64,000 nt of DNA from JADFDG01 sp965232985 (GCA_965232985.1 CBDDRC010000012.1:180290-244289), one strand, 5' to 3'; shown: positions 53,879 through 63,380, counted from the first letter of the stretch. The notes: generated by a model from the sequence alone, not told the origin. Translations and numbers: made by a program.

Positions 53879-55099
53879 ATGGAAGAGTTGTCCACGATCA
53901 TTTCCCGGGTTGCCAACGAGACCTATGGGCACTCCCGCCGGATCATGCCCGAGCAGCCTTGGTGGGATAACCTTGAGCCGAGTTTCCACAAGTTTCCCGA
54001 CGACTTCTACCTCGATATGCGCACCCAGCTGATGGTCGATGCCACTGCCGGCGTTGATCTGCTGCTGCGCACCGGCATGGCCACCGCCGTGGCCGCCCTG
54101 GCGCTGCCGCTGACCCTTAATCCGGCGCGTTTGCTGGAAGACAATCGAGACCGGCGGTTTTACGAGGAAATGGCCGAGAGTGGTGATCCGGCGCAGTTTT
54201 TCCACGCGCCGCCGACCGGTGTGCATGTAGAGAAATTACCGCCCGGCAGGATGGCATTCCGGCCCGCCGACGGTCATTGCCACCTGCTGCGTTTCGACTC
54301 GCCGTTCGAGGCCGTGAACCCGCAGTTGCGTGAACGCTATCACCGCCACAAGCGCAATAACGTTGCCTGGGCGCAACACTGGCGCCATAACGACGGGCCG
54401 CGGCCGACCATCATCGTTATCCATGGTTTTATGGCCGATCCCTACTGGGTAAATTCGCGCTTTCTGGCACTGCCATGGTTTTACAAGCAGGGTTACGACA
54501 TTCTGCTCTATACGTTGCCGCATCATGGTCGCCGCAGCGCGCTGCTGGCACCGTTCAGCGGCCACGGTTATTTCGCGCATGGCATATCGCATATCAACGA
54601 GACGGTCGCCCACTCGATTTTCGATTTGCGGATTTTCATCGATTATTTGCGTCGCGAAGGTGTGGCGAAAATCGGCGTAACGGGCATTTCCCTTGGCGGG
54701 TACACCACGGCATTGGCGGCCAGCGTCATCGATGATCTTGAATTTGCGATTCCGAACGTACCGGTGGTGAGCCTCGTTGATCTGATCTTCCAGTGGTTTC
54801 CGGCCGGGCCAATCGTGAAATCATTGCTGAGGCTGTCGGATATTTCGGTGCGCGATGCGCGCCACCGGCTGGCGGTGCATTGCCCGCTGACGTATACGCC
54901 CAAGTTGCCCAAAGAACGGCTGATGATCATCGGCGGTGCCGGTGACCGGCTTGCCCCGCCGAAACATTCGCGCCTGCTGTGGGATCACTGGGATCGTTGC
55001 CGCATTCACTGGTTCCCGGGCAACCACGTCATTCACCTTGATCAGGGCAAATATCTCAAGGAAATGGTCTCGTTCATGCGCTCGATCGGGTTCGAGTAA
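53879..55099 (+). CDS. Alpha/beta hydrolase
   Basis: 406-residue protein with an alpha/beta-hydrolase core starting near residue 170 (TIIVIHGFMADPYW). The nucleophile elbow is GISLGG (Ser near 265), the acid Asp lies near GGAGDRLAPP, and the His near GNHVIHL. A 170-residue N-terminal region with one hydrophobic stretch (MATAVAALALPLTL) precedes it. ATG 53879 with AAGGTGA upstream is chosen over an earlier in-frame start. Substrate unknown; a lipid or polyester esterase is plausible given the neighbouring START and patatin genes. Confidence 0.83.
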   Translation: MEELSTIISRVANETYGHSRRIMPEQPWWDNLEPSFHKFPDDFYLDMRTQLMVDATAGVDLLLRTGMATAVAALALPLTLNPARLLEDNRDRRFYEEMAESGDPAQFFHAPPTGVHVEKLPPGRMAFRPADGHCHLLRFDSPFEAVNPQLRERYHRHKRNNVAWAQHWRHNDGPRPTIIVIHGFMADPYWVNSRFLALPWFYKQGYDILLYTLPHHGRRSALLAPFSGHGYFAHGISHINETVAHSIFDLRIFIDYLRREGVAKIGVTGISLGGYTTALAASVIDDLEFAIPNVPVVSLVDLIFQWFPAGPIVKSLLRLSDISVRDARHRLAVHCPLTYTPKLPKERLMIIGGAGDRLAPPKHSRLLWDHWDRCRIHWFPGNHVIHLDQGKYLKEMVSFMRSIGFE

Positions 55100-55111
55100 G
55101 CGCGGCGCTTT

Positions 55112-56590
55112 TCATTGCGCCTGGCGCACGCTGGTCAGGCGGATCGGGCGTGCGAGTCTTTCTGTTTCCTGGGCGCGCAGTTTTTCGAGGCAGTCATGAA
55201 AGGTGCGACTGATCCGCGTGGTGTTGCGGATCATATCCATCTTCGGCCATGTGGCGCGTTCGCCGGTCTCAACAAATTCACGCACATCATCGGTGCTTGG
55301 ATTGCGGAAAATTCGCAGCACATTGGTGGGCTTGCGTGGCGGGATGATGTTGATGTCGCCCATGTATTTCTGTGCCACGACGGACTGCGCCTTGTCGACG
55401 ATCAGGCCAAGATCGTTTGACCACCGGATGCCTTTTTGGACGAACTCGAGCGCGAAGTTCACGTTCAGGCTGATGTTGGCGAAAAGTACGCGCCGTGCCT
55501 GATGCAGCGCGCCACGCTGATCCTCGGCGCGCGACATGAACGGCACGACATGCGGATTGGTCTGGCTGACGATGGAGTGGTTGACGCCATAAAGACGTTG
55601 CAGGCGGCGAATCGGCAGGTCGTCCTTGATCGAGCCGTCGACCCACTTGCGGGTGGGGATATAGGGTACCTTCTCGCCATTGATGTTTTTTGCCCAGAGC
55701 GTGACCGGCGGGAACATTGCCGGTACAGCGCAGGACGCCAGCGCTGCCTTGCGAACCAGCACGTTCGGCGAGGTGCGTGCATTGAGCAGCCGCGCATCCT
55801 GATGGCGGTCGTACGGCGACACGGTGATGTTGATGGCGCGACCGGTTTTGCGGAATGCCTCTTCGAAGGTCATATCCGGAATGTTTTCCTCAAGGGAGGC
55901 TTCAAGATGGGCGCCGTCCAGTACCGGCTTGCCTTTGAGCAGGCCAGTGAAGCCTACATACCTGAATACGTTCAGGTACAGGTTTTCCGGTTTGAAGATA
56001 TCGAGCAGTTCTTCATCGGTGTGCGCACCGACGACTGCGGCCATGATTGAGCCGACGCTGGAGCCGGAGATAATCGATGGCAGCAGTTGTTGCTCGCTGA
56101 GCGCCTTGAGCACACCCATGTGGAAAAGGCCGAGCACGGCGCCCCCTGAGAGCATCAGGGCCGAGCGACCATAGGCGCCGCCGGTGGTCTTGAAAAAATC
56201 CAGCTTTTCGCGAAAACCAAACTCGATGAAATCGCCGTTGCACAGATAGTGGAGTGCCGAGGTGACCTCATCAAGATAGGCCTCGATCAGCTGCTTGGTG
56301 CCGACGTGTGCCACGCTGTAGAGGCCGGGATTGGCAATGTTGCCGAGGTTGCCGTGCAGACCTTCATGCAGATGGAATACCAGCCGGTTGACGTCGTTGC
56401 GTTCGCGCGCGCTGCGGATCTCGGCAAGGCGCAGGCGGATGAGTTCGTAGTCGTAGCCGGCCGAGCGATCTTCGGCTTTCCAGTCATTGGCGCCGGATAA
56501 GCGGTCATGTTCAAGGCCCGCTGCGTGCCATTCGCTGTAACTTGCGGCATGCCGCATATCGCGTTCGAGGGCCTGCAGGGACTTTCTCAT
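55112..56590 (-). CDS. DUF3336-patatin phospholipase-like protein
   Basis: 492 residues. N-terminal DUF3336 domain (to about 150), then a patatin domain with the oxyanion loop SGGAVLG, nucleophile GSSVGS (Ser near 178) and the catalytic Asp in VDGSIKDDLP. The same architecture occurs in yeast TGL3/4/5-type lipases and in bacterial relatives; it is likely a triacylglycerol or phospholipid acyl hydrolase in the cytoplasm or at the membrane. GGAG lies upstream of ATG 56590. It converges with the alpha/beta hydrolase, with a 12-bp gap. Confidence 0.88.
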   Translation of the reverse strand: MRKSLQALERDMRHAASYSEWHAAGLEHDRLSGANDWKAEDRSAGYDYELIRLRLAEIRSARERNDVNRLVFHLHEGLHGNLGNIANPGLYSVAHVGTKQLIEAYLDEVTSALHYLCNGDFIEFGFREKLDFFKTTGGAYGRSALMLSGGAVLGLFHMGVLKALSEQQLLPSIISGSSVGSIMAAVVGAHTDEELLDIFKPENLYLNVFRYVGFTGLLKGKPVLDGAHLEASLEENIPDMTFEEAFRKTGRAINITVSPYDRHQDARLLNARTSPNVLVRKAALASCAVPAMFPPVTLWAKNINGEKVPYIPTRKWVDGSIKDDLPIRRLQRLYGVNHSIVSQTNPHVVPFMSRAEDQRGALHQARRVLFANISLNVNFALEFVQKGIRWSNDLGLIVDKAQSVVAQKYMGDINIIPPRKPTNVLRIFRNPSTDDVREFVETGERATWPKMDMIRNTTRISRTFHDCLEKLRAQETERLARPIRLTSVRQAQ

Positions 56591-56629
56591 CGAGCTCTCC
56601 GGTCGCTAAAGAACAGTGCTGGGTAAAGG

Positions 56630-56643
56630 ACATGCGCGCATGT
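56630..56643. repeat. Perfect 14-bp palindrome upstream of the patatin gene
   Basis: ACATGCGCGCATGT, 40 bp before the patatin ATG and 170 bp before the divergent phosphatase gene. The position fits an operator; no regulator gene is adjacent. Confidence 0.4.
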
Positions 56644-56814
56644 GCGTTCCCGACTATATCGGCAGGGCGACACAGCGACGGCGCTACTGTTCGACAATCC
56701 CCTGCAGGATGGGGCTGCGCAGGTACGGGCCTGGCGCGCCGCCTCGGTTTGTACTGACAGGAAATATGCGCCGGAACTGGCTCCCACGTTGTCTGGCGGT
56801 GATACTGCGTGCCC

Positions 56815-57477
56815 ATGAATACGCTGCATCCTTCGCTCCTGCCAGCCCTGGCGCAACTGCCAGAGCACTTGCCGGTGGTGCTCTTTACCCGGCACTCGAT
56901 CCGCGAGCAGTCGTCCGGTGGCTTTGCCGGTTATGACGTACCACTGACGCCGGCCGGCGTGACGCTGGCAGAAAACTGGGGCCGCAGCCTGGGTCGGCCT
57001 TTGCACCGGGTTCTCTCCAGCCCGGTCGGCCGCTGTGTGGATACGGCAAAAGCGATGCTGATCGGTGCCGGCCGTTCCGATCTTGCGATCCTGACCCACA
57101 TGCAACTGGTCGAACCGGGCTGTTACGTCCATGACATCAGGGCCATCGGGCCTGCCTTTTTCGAACTCGGGCCGGTTGGGTTTGCCAACCGCCATTTTCG
57201 TGAGCCACTGCCTGGCATCCGTTCGCCGCAGGAGGGCGCCGCACGACTGATCGCGTTCATGCGCGAGCAGCTGGGCGAGCCGGGTTCGCTGAGCCTGCTC
57301 GTTACCCATGACACAATCCTGGCCGCCTGCATCTACACGCTCGCCGGCATCGATCAGATCGAGGAGCATGACTGGCCCTGGATGATGGAGGGCGCCTTCC
57401 TGTGGTTCGATGAGGAGCATGTGCACTGGCTGTGGCGTGGGACCGCAGCCAAGCGCCGGCTCGATACGCTCGTTTGA
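56815..57477 (+). CDS. Histidine phosphatase family protein
   Basis: 220-residue member of the phosphoglycerate-mutase-like superfamily. The catalytic motif reads TRHSIRE near residue 25 rather than the common RHG, and the second His lies in LLVTHDTILAA near 162. An Arg pocket residue is present in SSPVGRCVDTA. Substrate unknown. ATG 56815 is used; an in-frame GTG at 56809 is an alternative and neither has a strong ribosome site. It is followed 58 bp later by the ABC transporter pair. Confidence 0.82.
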   Translation: MNTLHPSLLPALAQLPEHLPVVLFTRHSIREQSSGGFAGYDVPLTPAGVTLAENWGRSLGRPLHRVLSSPVGRCVDTAKAMLIGAGRSDLAILTHMQLVEPGCYVHDIRAIGPAFFELGPVGFANRHFREPLPGIRSPQEGAARLIAFMREQLGEPGSLSLLVTHDTILAACIYTLAGIDQIEEHDWPWMMEGAFLWFDEEHVHWLWRGTAAKRRLDTLV

Positions 57478-57535
57478 TTGCCGGCGGTAGACGTTTTCAT
57501 TTTGGTATCCACACTCGGAACAGGGCACAGCACAC

Positions 57536-58501
57536 ATGATGACGGCGCTGGCGATCAGTAATCTTGAAAAACGCTATGGCGAGGCCGTGGCACTCAAGGG
57601 CATCAGTTTTATCGTGCGCGAGGGCGAGTTCGTTGCGCTGCTCGGCCCGAACGGTGCCGGCAAGTCGACTACCATCGGTATAATCTGTGGCCTGATCAAC
57701 AAAACTGGCGGCACGGTCAGCGTGTTCGGGCATGATATTGACGCCGATTTCCCCGGGGCCAAGAAAAACGTCGGCATCGTTCCGCAGGAGTTCAATTTCA
57801 GCCAGTTTGAGCAGGTGTACGACATCGTTGTCACGCAGGCCGGCTATTACGGAATTCCCTTGAGCATCGCCAGTGTCCGCGCCGAGAAGTACCTCAAACG
57901 ACTTGGCCTGTGGGAAAAACGCGATGTGCCCTCGCGGATGTTGTCCGGCGGAATGAAGCGTCGGCTGATGATTGCCCGCGCCCTGGTGCATGAACCGAAG
58001 CTGCTGATTCTCGACGAGCCGACTGCTGGCGTTGATATTGAGTTGCGGCGTTCGATGTGGGAATTCCTGCGCGAGATCAACAAACAGGGTACGACGATCA
58101 TCCTCACTACACATTATCTTGAAGAGGCCGAGAGCCTCTGCAAGCGCGTGTGCATTATCGACAAGGGCGAGATCGTCGAGGATACCGACACGCGTTCGTT
58201 ACTCGCCAAGCTGTCGATGGAGACATTTGTACTCGACCTCGCCGTGCCGTTGGCCGCAGCACCGGTGCTGGCGGGTTTTGCCTGTCGGCTGAATGAGCCG
58301 GCGGTACTGGAGGTGGATGTGCCGCAGGGGCGAAACATCAATGCTCTGTTTGCGGCACTCAATGATGTTGGCATTGTGGTCGTCAGCCTGCGCAATCGCG
58401 CCAATCGGCTGGAGGAGCTTTTCGTGTCGCTGGTGCAACGGACATTGCCGGCAGGCACCGGGCGGGCCGTTGGGAGCAAAGGGCGGGAGCTCGCGCCATG
58501 A
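57536..58501 (+). CDS. yadG: ABC transporter ATP-binding protein (YadG-like)
   Basis: 321-residue ABC-2-type ATPase with Walker A GPNGAGKST (about 38-46), signature LSGGMKRRL, Walker B LLILDEPT and the switch His in LTTHY. The C-terminal 90 residues form the extra domain common in ABC-2 exporters. It forms a YadGH-like exporter with the permease whose ATG overlaps its stop by 4 bp. The exported substrate of YadGH is unknown. Confidence 0.9.
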   Translation: MMTALAISNLEKRYGEAVALKGISFIVREGEFVALLGPNGAGKSTTIGIICGLINKTGGTVSVFGHDIDADFPGAKKNVGIVPQEFNFSQFEQVYDIVVTQAGYYGIPLSIASVRAEKYLKRLGLWEKRDVPSRMLSGGMKRRLMIARALVHEPKLLILDEPTAGVDIELRRSMWEFLREINKQGTTIILTTHYLEEAESLCKRVCIIDKGEIVEDTDTRSLLAKLSMETFVLDLAVPLAAAPVLAGFACRLNEPAVLEVDVPQGRNINALFAALNDVGIVVVSLRNRANRLEELFVSLVQRTLPAGTGRAVGSKGRELAP

Positions 58502-59271
58502 ACGCCGAGGAAACCTGGATTGCTTTTCTTACCATCGTTGTCCGTGAAGTGCGGCGCTTCATGCGTATCTGGGTGCAGACGCTGTTGCCGCCAGCAATCA
58601 CCATGGCCTTGTACTTCGTTATTTTTGGCAACCTGATCGGTTCGCGCATCGGCGAAATGGGTGGCTATGACTACATGCAATACATCGTGCCTGGCCTGGT
58701 CATGATGGCAGTCATCACCAATGCCTACGCAAACGTCGTGTCGTCTTTTTTCTCAATCAAATTTCAGCACAGCATCGAGGAGCTGCTGGTGTCGCCAGTG
58801 CCAAACTATGTGATTCTCACAGGCTTCGTTGCCGGCGGCGTACTGCGTGGGCTGATGGTCGGGGGCATCGTCACGTTGCTGTCGCTGTTTTTTACCCACA
58901 TGGCGGTGCATCACATCGGCATCATGCTGCTGGTCGTGACGCTCACCGCCGTGGTGTTTTCGCTCGGCGGCTTCATCAACGCCATCTACGCCACCAAATT
59001 CGATGACATCTCGATTGTGCCAACTTTCATTTTGACGCCGCTCACCTATTTCGGTGGCGTGTTCTACTCGATTAACTTGTTGCCGCCGTTCTGGCAAACC
59101 GTGTCGCTGGCCAACCCGATCGTCTACATGGTCAATGCCTATCGCTACGGCATCCTCGGGGTATCGGATGTCAGCGTTGGCCTGTCGCTCGGCCTGCTCT
59201 CCCTGTTCGCCGTGGGCCTCTATGTCTGGGCAATTACCTTGCTTGATCGGGGTATCGGCATCCGCAAGTAA
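58498..59271 (+). CDS. yadH: ABC-2 type transporter permease (YadH-like)
   Basis: 257-residue membrane protein with six predicted helices and the ABC-2 permease signature near the end (PTFILTPLTYFGGVFYSINLLPPFWQTVSLANPIVYMVNAYRYGILG). The overlap with the ATPase gene indicates a two-gene exporter. Inner membrane. QueF lies 140 bp downstream, probably in a separate unit. Confidence 0.92.
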   Translation: MNAEETWIAFLTIVVREVRRFMRIWVQTLLPPAITMALYFVIFGNLIGSRIGEMGGYDYMQYIVPGLVMMAVITNAYANVVSSFFSIKFQHSIEELLVSPVPNYVILTGFVAGGVLRGLMVGGIVTLLSLFFTHMAVHHIGIMLLVVTLTAVVFSLGGFINAIYATKFDDISIVPTFILTPLTYFGGVFYSINLLPPFWQTVSLANPIVYMVNAYRYGILGVSDVSVGLSLGLLSLFAVGLYVWAITLLDRGIGIRK

Positions 59272-59411
59272 CCGTCCGGCGCTTTGCCGCCGCCGTTTGC
59301 CCGACGCCGCACGGAACGGCTTTTCAGCCTGTGATAGGTTTCAGGGGAAACGTGAAGCCTGCATTTCAACTTGCGGCAGCCAAAGGAAATCTTCGTTCCG
59401 GGAGGGACAGG

Positions 59412-60236
59412 ATGGACACCATGCTCCGGGCAAGCCCACTGGGCAAAAAGTCGGACTATCAGGATACCTATACGCCTTCGTTGCTGTGTTCGATTCCGCG
59501 CTGGGATGCGCGCGAGCAGCTCGAGTGGGACAGTCCCGACATGCCGTTTCGCGGTATCGACATCTGGAACTGCTACGAACTCACCTGGCTGGATCTCAAG
59601 GGCAAGCCGCTGGCGGCTACCGCGGAGGTGCAAATCCCGTGCAACTCCAGGAACCTGATCGAGTCGAAATCGTTGAAGCTCTATCTGAATTCATTTAGCC
59701 AGACGAAATTCAAGAGTCGCCAGGATGTACAGCGCAGCATTGAAAACGATCTTGGCAACTGTGTCGGTGGGCCGGCGCTGGTGACGCTGCATGACGTGCG
59801 TGGTGTCGGTGCCGAATTCGCCGACCTGCCGGGCGACCTGCTCGACAACCTCGATGTTGAGTGTGATGTCTATCAGCCTGATCCCGAGCTGCTGCAGGTT
59901 GAGCCGGGTGGTGCGTTAAAGGGTGCAGTGCACAGCCATCTGCTGCGCAGCAACTGCCCGGTCACCGGTCAACCGGACTATGCCAGCGTGATGATCCGCT
60001 GGGCCGGTGCGGCGATCAGTCAGCGCAGCCTGTTGAAGTACATCGTGTCCTATCGCCAGCATCGCGGTTTCCATGAGCAGGTGGTCGAGCAGATGTTTAT
60101 CGATATCCTGCGTGCCTGCGAGCCGACGGGCCTTACCGTGAATGCGCGCTTCACACGCCGTGGCGGCATCGACATCAACCCATTCCGTTCGAACTTTGAG
60201 GAGCCGCTGGCCAATACCCGCCTCTGGCGTCAGTAG
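59412..60236 (+). CDS. queF: NADPH-dependent 7-cyano-7-deazaguanine reductase, long form
   Basis: Reduces preQ0 to preQ1 in queuosine biosynthesis. At 274 residues it is the bimodular (YqcD/E. coli-type) form. The substrate-binding motif ESKSLKLYLNSFSQTKF is in the N-terminal module, and the catalytic C182 in SNCPVTGQPD with its acid partner lies in the C-terminal T-fold module. ATG 59412 has AGGGACAGG upstream; the earlier in-frame start at 59331 lacks homology. Ends 4 bp from the convergent cyclase gene. Confidence 0.97.
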   Translation: MDTMLRASPLGKKSDYQDTYTPSLLCSIPRWDAREQLEWDSPDMPFRGIDIWNCYELTWLDLKGKPLAATAEVQIPCNSRNLIESKSLKLYLNSFSQTKFKSRQDVQRSIENDLGNCVGGPALVTLHDVRGVGAEFADLPGDLLDNLDVECDVYQPDPELLQVEPGGALKGAVHSHLLRSNCPVTGQPDYASVMIRWAGAAISQRSLLKYIVSYRQHRGFHEQVVEQMFIDILRACEPTGLTVNARFTRRGGIDINPFRSNFEEPLANTRLWRQ

Positions 60237-60240
60237 GCAT

Positions 60241-61773
60241 TCAGACGATTTTTTCCCGGAGTTTTTTCGTGCAGCGATCAACAAGCTGGATGAATCGCTC
60301 GCGATCGTCCGGCTCTACCTCGCTGTTGCGTAGCCGCAACATGAAGCCATTCGCTTCAGCATCGAGGGTTTCTCCGGTGGTTTTACGCAGGATTTTCACG
60401 GCCTGAAGCAGCGCGCTCATGATCTTCGTTTGTTCGTAGTTGCGCAGCTTGTCGAGATCGAACATCAGCGTGAGGCCGGGCCGCTCAATGGACAGATAGT
60501 TGGCGCCGCCGCCCATGTTGCGACGGAAATCGATGGCTTCGTAGACAACGATCTGGTTGGCGAAGCCCCGCAATGAGATCCCTCCTTTCGCGCGGCACTG
60601 AATCGAGTCCTTGACGAGCTGGTGAGTTGCCTCGGAAATCAGGATGTTCCCGGGGGTGGCTGCCTGCTCGAGGCGGCTGGCCAGGTTTACTTCGCGGCCG
60701 AGAATGGTGTAGTCCATGCGCGAGTCGGCGCCGAAATTGCCCACCGTGCATACCCCGGAATTGATGCCGATCCGGATTTCCAGCGCCGAATTGACGCCCT
60801 GGTCTTTCCAGCGCTGACGCAGCACATGCATCTGTTTTTGCATCTCGATGGCCATCGAAACGCAGGCGACGGCGTCTTCACGCGTGCCTTGCGATACCGG
60901 GTCGCCGAAGAAGATCATGATGCCGTCGCCCATGAACTTGTCGATGGTGCCGCCATACTTGAGCGCGATCCGGGTCATTTCGTTCAGGTATTGGTTCAGG
61001 ATGGCAGTCAGCTGCTCCAGCGGAATCTCGTCCGAGAGGCTGGTGAAGCCCCGCACATCGGAGAAAAATACGGTGAGTTTCTTGCGCCGCGTTTCCAGCT
61101 TGGCGTCGCGGCGGCCGGAGAACAGTGCGCCATAAACCTGTGGTGGCAGATACTTGGACAGCCGCCGGGTGAGGCCCAGTGCCTGTTCGCGCTGGGCGCG
61201 AACTTCTTGTTGGGCGTGAATCAGGATGTTGCGTTGCTCCTGACTGAAATAGGCATTGATCGCCAAATAGATGAACATACCCATGATCGGCACGACCGTG
61301 AGTAGGGCCGGCGTGTCCGAGTAATTGAGCAGGGAGAAGCCGAGCAGCAGGGTCCCGAGAATACTGCCCAGCACGGTAACAGCGAGGCTCATCAGGAACG
61401 TTTGCACACCGCCGAGTGCCATCGCATTGGAGGCAACGATCATCATCACCATCAGGCTGGGCACGACGGCAAAATGCATCGCCGCGATCGAGACGCCAAG
61501 CATCAGGGCGTCGAGTACATACAGCATCGCATTAACCGTGCCGGGGGAGCGCGCGCGACGCAGCATCTGCCCGGCAAGCCAGTGGACGATGCCCGGGTAG
61601 AGCATGATGGCCGGCAGCAGCGCCGCCAGCGGCTTGGGATAAGCGTGCGAGGCAATGCCGGCAGCGAGGGTGCCGGCCACCACCAGAAAGGCGAGATAGC
61701 GGGCGTAGCGGGCTTGTTTGGCGCCAACATCGGCACCGGGCACTTTGGCTGATTCGTAGTAGGTTTCCGGCAT
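60241..61773 (-). CDS. MASE2-type membrane adenylate/guanylate cyclase (class III)
   Basis: 510 residues. The N-terminal membrane domain (about 25-200, five or six helices) has MASE2-like features (PAIMLYPGIVHWLAGQMLRRARSP...MLYVLDALMLG). A coiled-coil (AQQEVRAQREQALGLTRRL) leads to a class III cyclase catalytic domain with metal-binding FFSDVRGFTSL, KFMGDGIMIFFGDP and DYTILGREVNLASRLE. About 85 extra C-terminal residues of unclear role follow. The layout matches Pseudomonas CyaB, a cAMP-producing enzyme. ATG 61773 was chosen; the frame is open to 61911 with non-protein-like residues. cAMP rather than cGMP is an inference. Confidence 0.87.
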   Translation of the reverse strand: MPETYYESAKVPGADVGAKQARYARYLAFLVVAGTLAAGIASHAYPKPLAALLPAIMLYPGIVHWLAGQMLRRARSPGTVNAMLYVLDALMLGVSIAAMHFAVVPSLMVMMIVASNAMALGGVQTFLMSLAVTVLGSILGTLLLGFSLLNYSDTPALLTVVPIMGMFIYLAINAYFSQEQRNILIHAQQEVRAQREQALGLTRRLSKYLPPQVYGALFSGRRDAKLETRRKKLTVFFSDVRGFTSLSDEIPLEQLTAILNQYLNEMTRIALKYGGTIDKFMGDGIMIFFGDPVSQGTREDAVACVSMAIEMQKQMHVLRQRWKDQGVNSALEIRIGINSGVCTVGNFGADSRMDYTILGREVNLASRLEQAATPGNILISEATHQLVKDSIQCRAKGGISLRGFANQIVVYEAIDFRRNMGGGANYLSIERPGLTLMFDLDKLRNYEQTKIMSALLQAVKILRKTTGETLDAEANGFMLRLRNSEVEPDDRERFIQLVDRCTKKLREKIV

Positions 61774-61940
61774 CAGGTTTCCCGGGGTCAGAATGGCAAA
61801 TCGGTTGTTTTTTTTGTAGAGCCGGGGGACGGTGTGCTTCTCGATGGGTTCGCAGGAAGCGAGGGTATTGTACAGTGCGCCACGCTGGCGGGTGCAATCG
61901 CCAGTCACCATGGTTACCCATGGCTATCAGGAATCCGCTC

Positions 61941-62504
61941 ATGGATGTCATCGCTGCGCTGCAAGCTCGGGTGTCGTGTCCAAAACTGCGCGATCCGGGT
62001 CCGGATGACGCAGGTGTTGCGCTGATGTTCCGCTGCGCGTTGCGCGCCCCGGATCACGGCCTGCTGCGGCCCTGGCGCTTTGTGGTGATCCGCAGTACGG
62101 CGCGTGCTGCACTGGGTGAGCTGTTCGTCGAGGCGGAGCGCAGGCGCAATCCGGCCGCCCCGGCAGAAGCTCTGGACAAGTTGCGCCGGAATCCGCTGCG
62201 TGCGCCGGTGGTGATTGTCTGCGCGGCGCTCACGACACCCGGCCACAAGGTGCCGGTGATCGAGCAGGTTGCCAGCACGGCAGCAGCCGTGCAGAACCTG
62301 CAGCTTGCCGCTGATGCGCTGGGGTTCGGCGCGATGTGGCGTACCGGCCCCATGGCAGCCGATCCCTATGTAAAAACACAGCTGGGTCTGGCGGTGCAGG
62401 ACGAGATCGTTGCGTTTCTTTATGTCGGCACTGTCGATGGCGAGCGGCGGCGTGTTGAGGCACTCGATCCGGCCCTGTTCGTGCGCAGTTGGGGTGTTGC
62501 CTGA
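61941..62504 (+). CDS. Nitroreductase family protein (YdjA-like)
   Basis: 187-residue FMN-dependent oxidoreductase of the nitroreductase fold, close to E. coli YdjA: RAPDHGLLRPWRFVVI, RAPVVIVCAA, LAADALGFGAMWRTGP and the C-terminal DEIVAFLYVGT all have counterparts. ATG 61941 (MDVIAALQARVS) matches the YdjA N-terminus and has AGGA 8 bp upstream; an ATG at 61920 lacks a ribosome site. Physiological substrate unknown. Its stop overlaps the next start (TGATG). Confidence 0.88.
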   Translation: MDVIAALQARVSCPKLRDPGPDDAGVALMFRCALRAPDHGLLRPWRFVVIRSTARAALGELFVEAERRRNPAAPAEALDKLRRNPLRAPVVIVCAALTTPGHKVPVIEQVASTAAAVQNLQLAADALGFGAMWRTGPMAADPYVKTQLGLAVQDEIVAFLYVGTVDGERRRVEALDPALFVRSWGVA

Positions 62505-63019
62505 TGGTCGCGAACAAGGCGGCACAACCGTTGTCGGCGGAGCAGTTGGCGCAGTGCGCGGCGCGCGCCCGTGTACTTGAAGCCCGCATTCTCGCGCAGC
62601 TTCCCTTGGCGCGGGCCATGCAGGTGCGCATGGTCGGGTTCGACGGCGAACGCGTGATACTGGCCGCACCGCTGGCCGAAAACATCAACGACAAGGGCAC
62701 CGGTTTTGCCGGTAGCCTGGCAACATTGGCAACGCTCGCCGGTTGGTGCCTTGTAACCTTGTTGAGCGAGCAGGCCGGCGCGCGTTGCGAAGCAGCGATT
62801 TATCGTTCGGAGATCGACTTTCGGCGGCCCGTACGTGAAGAGTTGCGCGCCGAAGCCTGGGTGAGCGAAGCGGCGGCGGTAGCGCGTCTGCACGAGCGCT
62901 TGGAGGCGGGCAAACGTGCCCGGCTGTCGATCACTGCGCGGCTCGGACCGGAAGCAGACCCGGCGTTGCTGTTTGCGGGCCACTATGCAGTCTGGCGCAC
63001 GGGTACGCAGCCGTTCTGA
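62504..63019 (+). CDS. YiiD C-terminal-type (hot-dog) thioesterase family protein
   Basis: 171-residue hot-dog-fold protein of the YiiD C-terminal thioesterase family. The conserved core is ILAAPLAENINDKGTGFAGSLATLATLAGW near residue 55, then EAAIYRSEIDFRRPVREELRAEA. It probably hydrolyses an acyl-CoA or acyl-ACP thioester, substrate unknown. It is translationally coupled to the nitroreductase gene by a TGATG overlap. Confidence 0.85.
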   Translation: MVANKAAQPLSAEQLAQCAARARVLEARILAQLPLARAMQVRMVGFDGERVILAAPLAENINDKGTGFAGSLATLATLAGWCLVTLLSEQAGARCEAAIYRSEIDFRRPVREELRAEAWVSEAAAVARLHERLEAGKRARLSITARLGPEADPALLFAGHYAVWRTGTQPF

Positions 63020-63138
63020 GAGGCTTGTCACGGGCATGTCGTTCCCGGTGTGGTTGCTGCGTTGGGGGGGCTGATATACCCTACGCGCCCGCTCACAAGG
63101 CGGCCCCGGAGCGCGTTACTGCATTGCGCCGGGTTTTG

Positions 63139-63226
63139 GGTGAGGTGTCCGAGTGGCCGAAGGAGCACGCCTGGAAAGTGTGTATACCGCAAGGTATCGA
63201 GGGTTCGACTCCCTCCCTCACCGCCA
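63139..63226 (+). tRNA. tRNA-Ser (anticodon GGA)
   Basis: 88 nt class II tRNA with a long variable arm (GTGTGTATACCGCAAGGTATC region) and an encoded CCA. Acceptor GGTGAGG/CCTCACC, discriminator G, anticodon loop CTGGAAA, T arm GGTTCGACTCC. Confidence 0.97.
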
Positions 63227-63243
63227 TTAATTCAGTAACCACT

Positions 63244-63268
63244 AACCCCCGGTGATGCCGGGGGTTTT
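63244..63268 (+). terminator. Terminator after tRNA-Ser
   Basis: AACCCCCGG/CCGGGGGTT stem with a TGATG loop, continuing into TTTT. 18 bp after the tRNA. Confidence 0.8.
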
Positions 63269-63380
63269 CGTTTTGAGCCGTGCAAGGCGGTGATCTTGCG
63301 GGTTGATGGTCTTGACGGGAACCCTGCAGCGGGGCACTTTGCCCTCCCGCGCACTCAATAAAAACGACAAGGAGGCACAC

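Noticed and set aside
63054..63080. TTGCTG...TATACC as a tRNA-Ser promoter
   Set aside because: The spacing is only 15 bp and the -10 is poor; too weak to list.
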